From contig NZ_CP117768.1 of assembly GCF_028623165.1 (NCBI RefSeq), positions 6,080,001-6,144,000 of the forward strand: DNA of 64,000 nt, written 5' to 3'. Position 1 is the stretch's first letter. The number at the start of each line of letters is the position of its first letter. The stretch comes from Nostoc sp. UHCC 0926. Its GTDB lineage: Bacteria > Cyanobacteriota > Cyanobacteriia > Cyanobacteriales > Nostocaceae. The translations under genes and the position numbers were made by a program. Of this stretch, positions 8,649-16,728 are shown in pieces. The notes beneath the pieces were generated by a model. That model was not told the DNA's origin and made no database searches. It worked only from the letters and a program-made list of their open reading frames with translations.

Positions 8649-8883
8649 CTAGCAATTACTTCTCCACAATCCGCATCGTGTGACTGTCTGGACTTTCACC
8701 AAAAAGCCATTTTTAAATCCCAATGTCTGCCCAGGAATCGTCACGACACCAGGAGAAACAAATTGATATTGGTTAATTCCTAACCTTTGGGCAAATTCCA
8801 TAACTCCAGCAATAGGAGTTTCTTGATTATTCTCAGACTTTCCAGCACTGTCGTTTGGTGTATAAGTGCGATCGCCCGCAAGT
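8649..8883 (-). pseudogene. Coding remnant, function not recognised
   Basis: On the minus strand an open frame of about 78 codons lies between two stops. It has protein-like composition (ETPIAGVMEFAQRLGINQ, then YQFVSPGVVTIPGQTLGF) but no start codon near its beginning: the first ATG is internal, before EFAQRL. It ends shortly after VKVQTVTRCGL. It looks like the middle of a larger protein whose two ends were lost. It lies between the insertion sequence and the cupin gene. I do not recognise the parent family. Confidence 0.35.
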
Positions 8884-8892
8884 TATATTGGG

Positions 8893-9390
8893 CTATACCT
8901 GCGAAGATTCAGCAGACGGCAGAATAATCTCAAGACCGTATCTTGGAGCAGCTGCTAAAATTTTTTCAATGTCTGCCGGACTTAGGCTAGGTAATTGCGT
9001 CCTCTCTGAGACTGGCACACCTACTTCCATAAAAAACTTCTCTAACCCTGCTGGTGTGACCCAACACAGCAATTTTGCTGGCTGTGAGCCGATATTTGTA
9101 AACCTATGAAGTTGACCTTTAGGAGAGTGAAGAAAGGTTCCAGGAATTGCTAATATAATCTGCTCATCAAGCTGAAATTCCAATTCTCCCTCTTGAATAT
9201 AAAAGGCTTCATCTTCATGATTATGAATGTGGGGAGGTGGACCGTTTTGTGGTTGAACAGTAATTTCAATTAGAGCATAAGCTTGACCAGTTTCTTCACC
9301 TACCGCCTTAAAGGTACACAAATCCCCAAACACCCAGTATGAAGAACCTTGTCCTGGTTGCTGTAATATTCCTTGCAAATTGACTGTCAT
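8893..9390 (-). CDS. Cupin-domain protein
   Basis: This 165-residue protein has a single double-stranded beta-helix. Cupin motif 1 is PPPHIHNHEDEAFYIQEGELEF (described by its ends PPPHIHNHED and EGELEF, residues 52-73), providing His, His and Glu metal ligands. Motif 2 includes SPKGQLHRFTN with the last His. This arrangement is typical of quercetin-dioxygenase-like cupins. The substrate is unknown. It is monocistronic with unrelated neighbours. The ATG at 9390 follows an AAAGGAAA-type ribosome site. Confidence 0.8.
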   Translation of the reverse strand: MTVNLQGILQQPGQGSSYWVFGDLCTFKAVGEETGQAYALIEITVQPQNGPPPHIHNHEDEAFYIQEGELEFQLDEQIILAIPGTFLHSPKGQLHRFTNIGSQPAKLLCWVTPAGLEKFFMEVGVPVSERTQLPSLSPADIEKILAAAPRYGLEIILPSAESSQV

Positions 9391-9767
9391 GGTGATTTCC
9401 TTTTGAGATGTTTTCTATTATGGATTTCTCAACAAAATCTAAATTTTCAGCCTGTAAGTACTTAGACAGAAATAAACGTAACCATATTATCGTGAATGAA
9501 GCAGACTGAAGTCAAGCGATATCTACAACGGGCTATGCCTACGTAATGCTCTGAGATTGTTTGACTTTACTCACAATCACACCACTTGTTATTGCCTATC
9601 TAATTGTTGTATAAATTTACATTTAATTAAGTAAAAATTCATCAGTTTGTTGTATGCAAATAGCATATGTCTTTAGTAAAATCTTTCTATCAAACTAGTG
9701 CAGCATAGCCCAAATAACTATTCAGTTGATCTTTGAAATTATTTTATAACCCATGCAATAGGCATCC
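9391..9767. other. Intergenic region, divergent promoters expected
   Basis: This gap of 377 bases separates the divergently transcribed cupin and histidine kinase genes, so promoters for both should lie here. It contains one short Nostoc repeat block (GCGATATCTACAACGGGCTA near 9515) and otherwise A/T-rich sequence. I see no NtcA-type GTA-N8-TAC site or other clear operator. Confidence 0.35.
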
Positions 9768-11036
9768 ATGAGCAAAACCAGTGATGACGAAATGTTGTTG
9801 CACAACCAAACTTGGCAGCGTGAGCGGCAAATCATAGCACGTTTGTCTTCTTTGAACTATCGAACTGGCGAACTGGGTAGCTATTTGCACAATATTGCCT
9901 GCGGAGTCAGCGAACTTATTGGAGTTGATTGGACAGTTGTTACCTTTTGCCAAGAGGGATTTGAAACTGTTCTGGCGAGTAGTCTTGAAATGGGTGAGAG
10001 CGAACATGTTTATTCATTACATAATTTACTAACTGGCACTGTTATCCAAATGGGTCAGTCATTAGCAGTAGAAGATGCTCAAAAACACCCAGAGTATGGA
10101 CAGGCTCCAGAAGGTTATTGTGCATATTTAGGGATACCATTGCGGACTGCTGAAAGTGAAGTCATTGGTACTATCTGTTCTTTTAATCACCAAGCACGTG
10201 ATTTTAAAAAAGAAGACATTCAAATTGTGGAATTGTTTGCTGAAAGAGCTGCAACAGCAATTGATAACTATCATCTTTATCAACAACAGTGCCAATTTAA
10301 TCATATTTTAGAAGCTGAGGTTGAAAAACGCACCGCAGAATTACGAGCCGCCCAAGCCAAACTTTTAGAACAAGAACGATTGGCAGCTATTGGTGAATTT
10401 GCTGCCATTATTGTGCATGAAATTCGTAATCCCTTGACTACAATGATTATGGGATTAAAGTATTTCCGAAAAACCATTCTGACTGAATCTGCTCAAGAGC
10501 GATTAGCATTGGCATTGAGCGAAGCTAGTCGTCTGGAACGTCTGCTGAGTGAAATTTTGCTCTACGCCAAGCCCCAAGTGTTACAGCTTTGTGAATTAGA
10601 TGTGAATGAATTGATTCATGAGTTGCTGGTATGCATCCGGGAAATGCCAGAAGCTCTGGAACGACAAATTGAATTTATTCCGATTTTGCCTACGGTAAAA
10701 ATTTTGGGGGATAAGGACAAACTTAAACAAGTATTTATCAACATTGTCCGCAATGCTTGCGAGGCAGTTGCACCAGGAGATGTCGTCAAGTGGAAAGTAG
10801 ACTGTTCGTATACAGATAAAGTCTGTATTCATGTCCACAATGGCGGCGAACCAATTCCATCGGAAGTTCTCGCCAAGCTTTCTGTGCCATTCTTCTCTAC
10901 AAAACCTTGTGGCACTGGGCTAGGACTTGCTATTACCAAACGCATCGTCAATGCTCACAATGGTGAACTGTTAATCTCTTCTGACCTCTTAACAGGTACT
11001 ACCGTGAGTGTTCAATTACCTGTAGTTCTTCAATGA
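9768..11036 (+). CDS. GAF-domain sensor histidine kinase
   Basis: 422 residues. A GAF domain spans about residues 30-165 (LHNIACGVSELIGVDW through YLGIPL and AERAATAIDNY). A short coiled coil follows (about 172-205, EAEVEKRTAELRAAQAKL). The HisKA region has the phospho-acceptor H217 in VHEIRNPLTT. The ATPase has an N-box (NIVRNACEAV, 325-334) and G-box GTGLGLA (382-388). No transmembrane segment is present, so it is a soluble sensor. No response regulator gene is adjacent, making it an orphan kinase. The GAF pocket has no obvious bilin-binding Cys in the usual position, so the ligand is unknown. Confidence 0.9.
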   Translation: MSKTSDDEMLLHNQTWQRERQIIARLSSLNYRTGELGSYLHNIACGVSELIGVDWTVVTFCQEGFETVLASSLEMGESEHVYSLHNLLTGTVIQMGQSLAVEDAQKHPEYGQAPEGYCAYLGIPLRTAESEVIGTICSFNHQARDFKKEDIQIVELFAERAATAIDNYHLYQQQCQFNHILEAEVEKRTAELRAAQAKLLEQERLAAIGEFAAIIVHEIRNPLTTMIMGLKYFRKTILTESAQERLALALSEASRLERLLSEILLYAKPQVLQLCELDVNELIHELLVCIREMPEALERQIEFIPILPTVKILGDKDKLKQVFINIVRNACEAVAPGDVVKWKVDCSYTDKVCIHVHNGGEPIPSEVLAKLSVPFFSTKPCGTGLGLAITKRIVNAHNGELLISSDLLTGTTVSVQLPVVLQ

Positions 11037-11250
11037 AGTTTTGATTGATATCAATGTCAGATTTTAGTCAGAAATATCATCAATAATTATTGGAAAATAT
11101 TACAAAAAACTTTCCTCCGCAATCAAAATTGCAGTTGAAATTCCATGCTAAGTAAGGACTTGTATTCTCAGTTATGACTAATTGTGTTCGCCTAAGTTGA
11201 GGCAGTTAGAGGATTACTGTACTTGTTTGATTAATTGAGATTTTTTATAT
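11037..11250. other. Convergent intergenic gap
   Basis: This stretch of 214 A/T-rich bases lies between the histidine kinase and the convergent aldolase gene. No convincing terminator hairpin or other feature is seen. Confidence 0.3.
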
Positions 11251-12297
11251 TTAATTTTTGGGAATAGTTACGTTTTTAATATCACCAATCAATTCATCAA
11301 TCCTTGATTTTGTTGTATTCCAAGAACACATAAAACGTACTCCTCCCACACCAATAAATGTATAAAACTGCCAGTTATTTACTTTTAAGGCGTGAATGAC
11401 TTGTTCAGGTAATTTAACAAACACAGCGTTGGCTTCTCTAGGAAACATCAAGTCAATACCTTCTATGTTTAATAGTTGATTTTCTAAGTAATCAGCACAT
11501 TGATTGGCATGTCTGGCATTTTTTAGCCAAGCACCAGTTTCCAATAAACCCAACCAGGGAGCAGAGATAAACCGCATTTTTGAGGCTAGCTGACCTGCTT
11601 GTTTGCATCGATAATCAAAATCCTCTGCTAGCTCTTTGTTGAAGAAAAGAATGGCTTCACCCAATGCCATTCCATTCTTTGTAGCACAAAAACACAACAC
11701 ATCGACTCCAGTTTTCCAAGTAATTTCAGCAGGGCTTTTATTCATCGCAGCAACTGCATTTGCAAAACGAGCGCCATCCATATGAATCTTTAAGTTATAC
11801 TTTTTCGCAACTTCTTTAATTTTCAAAAGTTCCTCAATAGAATATAAAGTTCCTAATTCAGTTGATTGTGTGATGCTAATAACTTTAGGTTTAGGATAAT
11901 GAATGTCAGTACGTTTAGTAACAATAGCCTCTATTGCCTCTGATGTTAACTTGCCATTTTTACCTTGAGCAAGTAACAGTTTAGAGCCATTAGATGCAAA
12001 TTCCGGTGCGCCACATTCATCTGTTTCTATGTGAGATGTTTCATGACAAATGACGCTGTGATATGACTGACAAAGGGCAGCTAAAGATAAAGAATTTGCG
12101 GCTGTACCATTAAAGGTAAAAAATACTTCACAATCAATTTCAAAGAGTTTCCGAAAATAATCTGTGGCTTTTTGAGTCCATTCATCATTTCCATAGGCTG
12201 GAACACTACCTTGATTTGCCCTAATCATATATTCCAGCGCTTCTGGACAAATACCAGAGGAATTATCACTTGCAAACTGCTCTAAGTTGCTACTCAT
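11251..12297 (-). CDS. Low-specificity threonine aldolase (PLP-dependent)
   Basis: 348-residue fold-type I PLP enzyme. The N-terminus FASDNSSGICPEALE and FNGTAANSLSL match the threonine aldolase family. The PLP-anchoring Asp is D174 (IHMDGARF) and the Schiff-base Lys is K207 (CATKNGM). It cleaves threonine/allo-threonine to glycine and acetaldehyde in the cytosol. The length is normal for the family. It stands alone between A/T-rich spacer and repeats, and the start ATG lies at the edge of the family's conserved region. Confidence 0.9.
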   Translation of the reverse strand: MSSNLEQFASDNSSGICPEALEYMIRANQGSVPAYGNDEWTQKATDYFRKLFEIDCEVFFTFNGTAANSLSLAALCQSYHSVICHETSHIETDECGAPEFASNGSKLLLAQGKNGKLTSEAIEAIVTKRTDIHYPKPKVISITQSTELGTLYSIEELLKIKEVAKKYNLKIHMDGARFANAVAAMNKSPAEITWKTGVDVLCFCATKNGMALGEAILFFNKELAEDFDYRCKQAGQLASKMRFISAPWLGLLETGAWLKNARHANQCADYLENQLLNIEGIDLMFPREANAVFVKLPEQVIHALKVNNWQFYTFIGVGGVRFMCSWNTTKSRIDELIGDIKNVTIPKN

Positions 12298-12428
12298 AAT
12301 CTCTACTTTTATTTTTCTCAGTAATTGTTACAATATTAGTGAATAACTTTGGCACTTGCCAACTCCAAGATTGACGGCAAATGCGATTAACCTTTAAAAT
12401 TATCTAATAAATAATAACTCTGCTAATT

Positions 12429-12585
12429 ACAAGAACTTCTTGGTTAGATCAAATTGAAATTTGGTTCAGCATTATAAGCGCCTAAATTACTGACCCCGAA
12501 TGATTTTCCTGACCTCAAGACTTTACAGCAGCGCATCACCGATTTGATTGCTCGTCACAACGACTCTGCTAAACCAATCAAATAG
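12429..12585 (+). pseudogene. IS630-family transposase C-terminal remnant
   Basis: The plus strand encodes TSWLDQIEIWFSIIS, the conserved end of IS630 transposases that contains the third catalytic Glu. After a one-base frameshift near 12480 it continues KLLTPNDFPDLKTL and ends DSAKPIK-stop at 12585. Nothing upstream of 12429 matches the rest of the enzyme. It is a decayed tail fragment of an old insertion. Confidence 0.7.
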
Positions 12586-12639
12586 TCATATACAGTCGCA
12601 CAGATGATTGATAAATTCGCTACGAATTAATGCAACACT

Positions 12640-12900
12640 GTACTTAGTTTCTCTTTACTGAGACGTTAAATTACTACGGTGTCTTCGTCAGCTTTGCGTT
12701 GAGGGGATTCTAGGACTTAAACATCGCAAATCACTAAATATTATGCTAAAAAAATAAAGTTTGCTAATCAGAATCCTAATCATATACTTATAATGTACCA
12801 TACAATGCTCTACCAATAACTATCACATGACTAATTGGGCATATTTGTGCTTTGTTAGTTGTCAGTAGTCATTTGGATATTTATACTGACTAATGACTCT
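12640..12900. other. Non-coding A/T-rich spacer
   Basis: No open frame, hairpin or repeat is recognised between the transposase remnant and the repeat cluster that begins near 12915. Confidence 0.3.
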
Positions 12901-12914
12901 TTGTGTAATGCTCC

Positions 12915-13310
12915 TTCTGGTGTGTCCGCTACGCGTAGCAAGATCCTCATAGGGGTACGTCGCTAACGCCCTTCGGGTGACGCTTGTGACGCTCGATGAC
13001 TCGCTAACGCTGCGCTATCTTGGCATCTCCCTTTGGGACAAGACTTACTACCCCTGCTTCCCTTGGGCGTCTCGTTGGCGCAGCCTCTCCAAGAGTTGAG
13101 AAGACAGCCAGTTCCCTACGGTGGGCGGGAAACCTGCCTATCGTAGGAACGGCAAAGCCGAACAGGACTGGACTCACCAGTTGCTCATCAGGGAAACCAC
13201 GCCAGTTGCTTTTTTGGCGCTAGCCTCTCCTTTGGGGAGAACGGGAGACGCTACCCGTAGCTTGCTTCCTTGTAGGGGTACAAATTGGGGAACCCACCCA
13301 AGCCACTGGC
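12915..13310. repeat. Mosaic block of short Nostoc repeats
   Basis: About 400 bases are built almost entirely of G/C-rich modules: CGCTACGCGTAGC, TCGCTAACGC, CCCTTCGGGTGACGC, CTCCCTTTGGGA, TGGCGCAGCCTC, TGGGCGGGAAACC. Many are self-complementary. The same modules recur at 31255-31372. Three overlapping open frames in this stretch are repeat artefacts. The block directly precedes the MlaF gene, whose promoter must lie inside or downstream of it. Confidence 0.75.
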
Positions 13311-13337
13311 TCACCAATGACCAATGACTAATAACTA

Positions 13338-14126
13338 ATGACTGAACCTGAACCATTGATTGAACTGAAAGGTGTTTCTAAGTCCTTTGGTAGCCATAAA
13401 GTTCTAGATAATGTAGACTTGACCATTTACCGGGGAGAAGCACTGGGGATTATTGGTCCATCAGGGACTGGTAAATCAACAATTTTACGGGTAATGGCGG
13501 GGTTACTTATTCCCGATGAAGGAGAAATTTATGTGCAAGGAGTGCGGCGAGACGGTTTGATTGAGGATGGTGGCCAGCAGGTTGGCATTGGCATGGTGTT
13601 TCAGCAGGCGGCGCTATTTGATTCGCTGACGGTGGAGGAGAATGTGGGATTTTTACTTTATCAAAATTCAAAGCTACGGCGATCGCGCATTCGAGATTTG
13701 GTAAAAGAAAAATTGGAGATGGTAGGTTTGCCAGAAATAAGCAATCTCTACCCATCCGAACTTTCCGGGGGAATGCGAAAACGGGTAAGTTTTGCGCGTG
13801 CGATTATGTCTAACCCCGATAATCCCTCAGAAGGTCCAGAAGTTCTACTATACGACGAACCAACAGCCGGACTTGATCCCATTGCCTCAACAGTAATCGA
13901 AGATTTAATCCGCTATTTACAATGTTTACATGGAGTTTGTAGTACCTATGCCGTTGTTACCCACCAACACAGCACTATCCGCCATACAGCTGATAGACTT
14001 ATATTTCTCTATGAAGGTAAAGTGCAGTGGCAGGGTACAGTTAGTGAAATATACAACACAGAAAATCCGTTGATCAAACAATTTATCAGTGGAAGTGTGA
14101 AAGGGCCGATTCAAGTCGTCGGCTAG
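13338..14126 (+). CDS. MlaF-like ABC transporter ATP-binding protein
   Basis: 262-residue ABC ATPase. Walker A is GPSGTGKST (40-48), the signature is ELSGGM (141-146) and Walker B is VLLYDEPTAGLD (169-180). The LSGGMRKRV form and C-terminal QFISGSVKGPI are typical of the Mla/lipid-trafficking (VpsC-like) ATPases. It is followed 110 bases later by an MlaD-type gene. The pair should work with a permease (MlaE), which is not in this window, to move lipids between membranes. In cyanobacteria the MlaE gene is often elsewhere. Confidence 0.9.
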   Translation: MTEPEPLIELKGVSKSFGSHKVLDNVDLTIYRGEALGIIGPSGTGKSTILRVMAGLLIPDEGEIYVQGVRRDGLIEDGGQQVGIGMVFQQAALFDSLTVEENVGFLLYQNSKLRRSRIRDLVKEKLEMVGLPEISNLYPSELSGGMRKRVSFARAIMSNPDNPSEGPEVLLYDEPTAGLDPIASTVIEDLIRYLQCLHGVCSTYAVVTHQHSTIRHTADRLIFLYEGKVQWQGTVSEIYNTENPLIKQFISGSVKGPIQVVG

Positions 14127-14212
14127 AAACTTAAAAGTGAAGAGTTAGGAGTAGAGACGCGATTAATCGCGTCTGTACAGGAGACTTATAACTCCTCACT
14201 CCTAACTCTTTA
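14127..14212. repeat. Intra-operon palindromic repeat
   Basis: The gap between the MlaF and MlaD genes contains AGACGCGATT followed by its exact reverse complement, nested inside AGTTAGGAGT and its complement ACTCCTAACT. This is a strong hairpin of common Nostoc type. It could reduce read-through into the MlaD gene or stabilise the upstream message. Confidence 0.6.
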
Positions 14213-14236
14213 TTGGTTGTTGGTGGAGGCAAAAAA

Positions 14237-15676
14237 ATGCGAGGACTTATGAGAAGCGGCTTCGCGTCTGGGCGAACATTTAGAGAAGGCTCTGTGGGGT
14301 TGTTACTCCTGTTAGGACTGGGAGTATTTGGGTTACTCTTTCTGTGGTTACATAGATTTACTGCTCCTGGTCGTTCATACAAAGCTATTGTGGAATTTGC
14401 TAACGCTGGCGGAATGCAAAAAGGAGCAACAGTTCGCTATCGAGGCGTTAAAGTAGGAACTATTTGGCAGATTCTACCAAAAGCAAATGCCATTGATGTA
14501 GAGATTGAAATTGCCCAAGCTGACCTAATTATCCCCCGGAATGTAGTGGTGGAAGCTAATCAAAGCGGATTAATTAGCGAAAGTATTATCGACATCACAC
14601 CAAAAGCAACGTTACCTGTTGGGGTTGTGCTTGCTAAACCCCTAGATAAAAATTGTGATAACAGCCTCATCGTCTGTAATGGCTCTCGGTTAAAAGGTCA
14701 GGTTGGGATCAGTGTTGATGACCTAATTCGCAGTTCAACTGACCTAGCTGCTGCATACAATAACCCAAAATTTTATAGAAATGTCAATAGGGTTCTAGAA
14801 ACTACTACAGGCGCAGCATCCAGTTTTACTGAGCTAAGTCAGGATTTACAAGGTTTGACCAAAAACTTGCGACAACAACTAAATACATTTTCAGCCACTG
14901 CTAATTCTGTGCAACGAGCGACAAACCAACTTAATGCATCCGCGAATCAAACACTAAATAAATTTGATACAACTGCAACTCAAGCAAGTCGTTTGCTGAA
15001 CAACCTGGATAATCTGTTGACAACAAATCGTTCTTCGCTGGTTGGCGCTTTGAACAATATCACCGAAACCAGCAACCAACTGCGTGTTACAGTCAGTAGC
15101 TTATCACCAACTGTGAATCGATTGACTCAAGGACAATTACTCAACAATTTAGAAACTCTTTCAGCAAATGCAGCGCAAGCCTCAGCTAATTTACGTGATG
15201 CTTCTAAAACCTTAAATGATCCAAAAAATGTGGTGCTGCTGCAACAAACTTTAGATTCAGCACGAGTAACATTTGAAAATAGCCAAAAAATTACATCTGA
15301 TTTGGATGAATTGACAGGTGATCCTAGTTTCCGAAAAAATTTGCGGCAATTGGTGAATGGTCTAAGTGGTTTAGTATCTTCTACACAACAGATGCAGCAA
15401 CAAGCGCAAGTTGCTACGACTCTAGATTCGGTAAAAGCTGCTGTGAGCAAACCAAAGAATCTAATTCCTACCCCAGCACCAACCCAACAGGCGATGTCTA
15501 ATGACAAGTCCTTACCCGTCTACGTAATTAATCCCTTACCTGCTAATTTTGTCAGTACCGACACCAACCTTGAACCAACCCCCAGTCCGTCTATCTCTAA
15601 CTCATCCCAAGAAGACCTCTTGAAGCAGCTGCGGGAGTATGGTAAGCAACGGGAGCAACTGGAGACGGGAAAATAG
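14237..15676 (+). CDS. MlaD/MCE-family lipid-transport protein
   Basis: 479 residues. A single N-terminal membrane segment (SVGLLLLLGLGVFGLLFLWL, about residues 20-39) is followed by one MCE/MlaD domain (YKAIVEFANAGGMQKGATV through LISESIIDITPKA). A long Ser/Thr/Asn/Gln-rich helical tail (about residues 170-400) is probably a coiled coil spanning the periplasm. I chose the ATG at 14237 because GGTGGAGG lies seven bases upstream; a TTG at 14213 is in frame. It presents lipid substrate to the MlaF-driven permease at the cell envelope. Confidence 0.88.
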   Translation: MRGLMRSGFASGRTFREGSVGLLLLLGLGVFGLLFLWLHRFTAPGRSYKAIVEFANAGGMQKGATVRYRGVKVGTIWQILPKANAIDVEIEIAQADLIIPRNVVVEANQSGLISESIIDITPKATLPVGVVLAKPLDKNCDNSLIVCNGSRLKGQVGISVDDLIRSSTDLAAAYNNPKFYRNVNRVLETTTGAASSFTELSQDLQGLTKNLRQQLNTFSATANSVQRATNQLNASANQTLNKFDTTATQASRLLNNLDNLLTTNRSSLVGALNNITETSNQLRVTVSSLSPTVNRLTQGQLLNNLETLSANAAQASANLRDASKTLNDPKNVVLLQQTLDSARVTFENSQKITSDLDELTGDPSFRKNLRQLVNGLSGLVSSTQQMQQQAQVATTLDSVKAAVSKPKNLIPTPAPTQQAMSNDKSLPVYVINPLPANFVSTDTNLEPTPSPSISNSSQEDLLKQLREYGKQREQLETGK

Positions 15677-15692
15677 GCAATACACTTGACAA

Positions 15693-15725
15693 TACATAAC
15701 CACTTCCCATAACGGGGATGGAAAC
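15693..15725. repeat. CRISPR-repeat-like orphan unit
   Basis: The sequence TACATAACCACTTCCCATAA continues CGGGGATGGAAAC. It resembles the 3' half of Nostoc CRISPR repeats (CACTTCCC, GGGGA, GGAAAC ending). A second partial copy (28 bases, one mismatch) lies at 15971-15998, ending before GAAAC. There is no regular spacing and no cas gene nearby, so it is at most a relic. Confidence 0.3.
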
Positions 15726-15790
15726 ATTCTACTTAGTTGTTCCTGTTGGAGCAGGCTCAATACGGTTCACTTAAGAAAATTGTAGAAAAT

Positions 15791-15911
15791 TGTAGGTTGG
15801 ATAGAACGAAGTGAAACCCAACAAAGTCACGGAAGTGTTGGGTTTCGTTCCTTAAACGCCACTTGCTTCAAGTCGGGAAACCCGCCCAACGCAGTGGCTC
15901 CCCAACCTACG
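15791..15911. repeat. Inverted-repeat element, GTAGGTTGG family
   Basis: The outer arms are GTAGGTTGG (15791-15799) and CCAACCTAC (15902-15910). An inner hairpin pairs GAACGAA...AACCCAACA with TGTTGGGTTTCGTTCC (15803-15851). This is a typical dispersed Nostoc repeat. It lies downstream of the MlaD stop and may act as its terminator. Confidence 0.6.
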
Positions 15912-15970
15912 CAGAAGTTGAGTTTTAGGCTTAACTGAACTGTATTGGGAGCAGGCTAACTACTGGACTT

Positions 15971-15998
15971 TACATAACCACTTCCCCTAACGGGGATG
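15971..15998. repeat. Second CRISPR-repeat-like unit, truncated
   Basis: TACATAACCACTTCCCCTAA followed by CGGGGATG matches the unit at 15693 with one difference, then diverges into TTTCTATCCCCG. See the entry at 15693. Confidence 0.3.
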
Positions 15999-16048
15999 TT
16001 TCTATCCCCGGTGGCGTGCGCCTGCTTTCACCCAATGCTGACAAGCAC

Positions 16049-16645
16049 CTAAACGATTAACTCACCCACCACAAGACCAGCAAGTACCAAGCGCCATACT
16101 TGGGCAAAGTCTGTATCGATGTCTGGATCACTCCATTCGGATGCGTGAGCGGGATGGTGAAACCGAACCGTCGCTTGAAAGACTGCCTTCGCGACTACCT
16201 GCGGATCAGCCACCTTAAACTCGTGACTGGAAATACCGCTCTCGACGATCGCAGCTACTTGCTTTAACAGTTCATCAATGTGAGCTTGAACCACCCCTCG
16301 CGCCTCTTGAGCGATCGCAGAATAGGTTGCAAACAACTCTGGATCGTCCAGGACTTTTTGACGTTTCAGAGTTATGAGTTGCTCAAACCATCGGTGCAAC
16401 CTTTCAACGGCGGAACCCTCCTCTTGGGCGATCACTGCTAGCGGTGTGGAAACCCGATGCAGCCACCGTTCTGCTACTGCATCGCGCAGGGCAGCTTTAC
16501 TGGGAAAATGCCGATAAATCGTGCCGTGGCTCACCTCTAAAAAGCGAGCCACATCCACGACTGTTGCCTTTGCCAGACCGTAACGACGCAAAACCTCTTC
16601 CGCCGCGTCGAGAATCCGCTCCGGTGTCAAAGCTGAATCATTCAT
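16049..16645 (-). CDS. TetR-family transcriptional regulator
   Basis: 198 residues. The N-terminal TetR helix-turn-helix covers about residues 8-55 (RILDAAEEVLRRYG, then VVDVARFLEVSHGTIYRHFPSK). The C-terminal ligand-binding half is of the TetR_C type. It lies 59 bases downstream of an aldo/keto reductase gene on the same strand, so it is probably co-transcribed with and regulates it, perhaps by sensing a reactive carbonyl or xenobiotic (inference). Its ATG lies in the first copy of a 47-bp tandem duplication. Confidence 0.9.
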   Translation of the reverse strand: MNDSALTPERILDAAEEVLRRYGLAKATVVDVARFLEVSHGTIYRHFPSKAALRDAVAERWLHRVSTPLAVIAQEEGSAVERLHRWFEQLITLKRQKVLDDPELFATYSAIAQEARGVVQAHIDELLKQVAAIVESGISSHEFKVADPQVVAKAVFQATVRFHHPAHASEWSDPDIDTDFAQVWRLVLAGLVVGELIV

Positions 16646-16728
16646 GCTAGGGATATTTTATCTCTTCTCACTATCGAGCATGAATCATTCATGCTAAGGG
16701 TATTTTATCTCTTTTCACTATCCAGCAT
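16635..16728. repeat. 47-bp tandem duplication spanning a gene junction
   Basis: 16635-16681 and 16682-16728 are abutting copies of the same 47 bases, with four mismatches. Each contains the start of the TetR gene (ATGAATGATTC on the minus strand) and the last codons of the aldo/keto reductase (the LDSEKR-stop segment). The true ends are one in each copy. The inner copy of the TetR start leads to a stop after 16 codons. Confidence 0.9.

Noticed and set aside
13020..13356. Three overlapping open frames of 60-68 codons
   Set aside because: They lie wholly within the mosaic of G/C-rich Nostoc repeats and have repeat-derived composition; no ribosome site or family match.
15693..15998. CRISPR array
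   Set aside because: Only two degenerate units with no regular spacing and no cas genes; kept only as repeat-like relics.
16635..16728. TetR operator made of direct repeats
   Set aside because: The repeat contains coding ends of both genes and is better explained as a tandem duplication; no palindromic TetR-type operator is obvious inside it.
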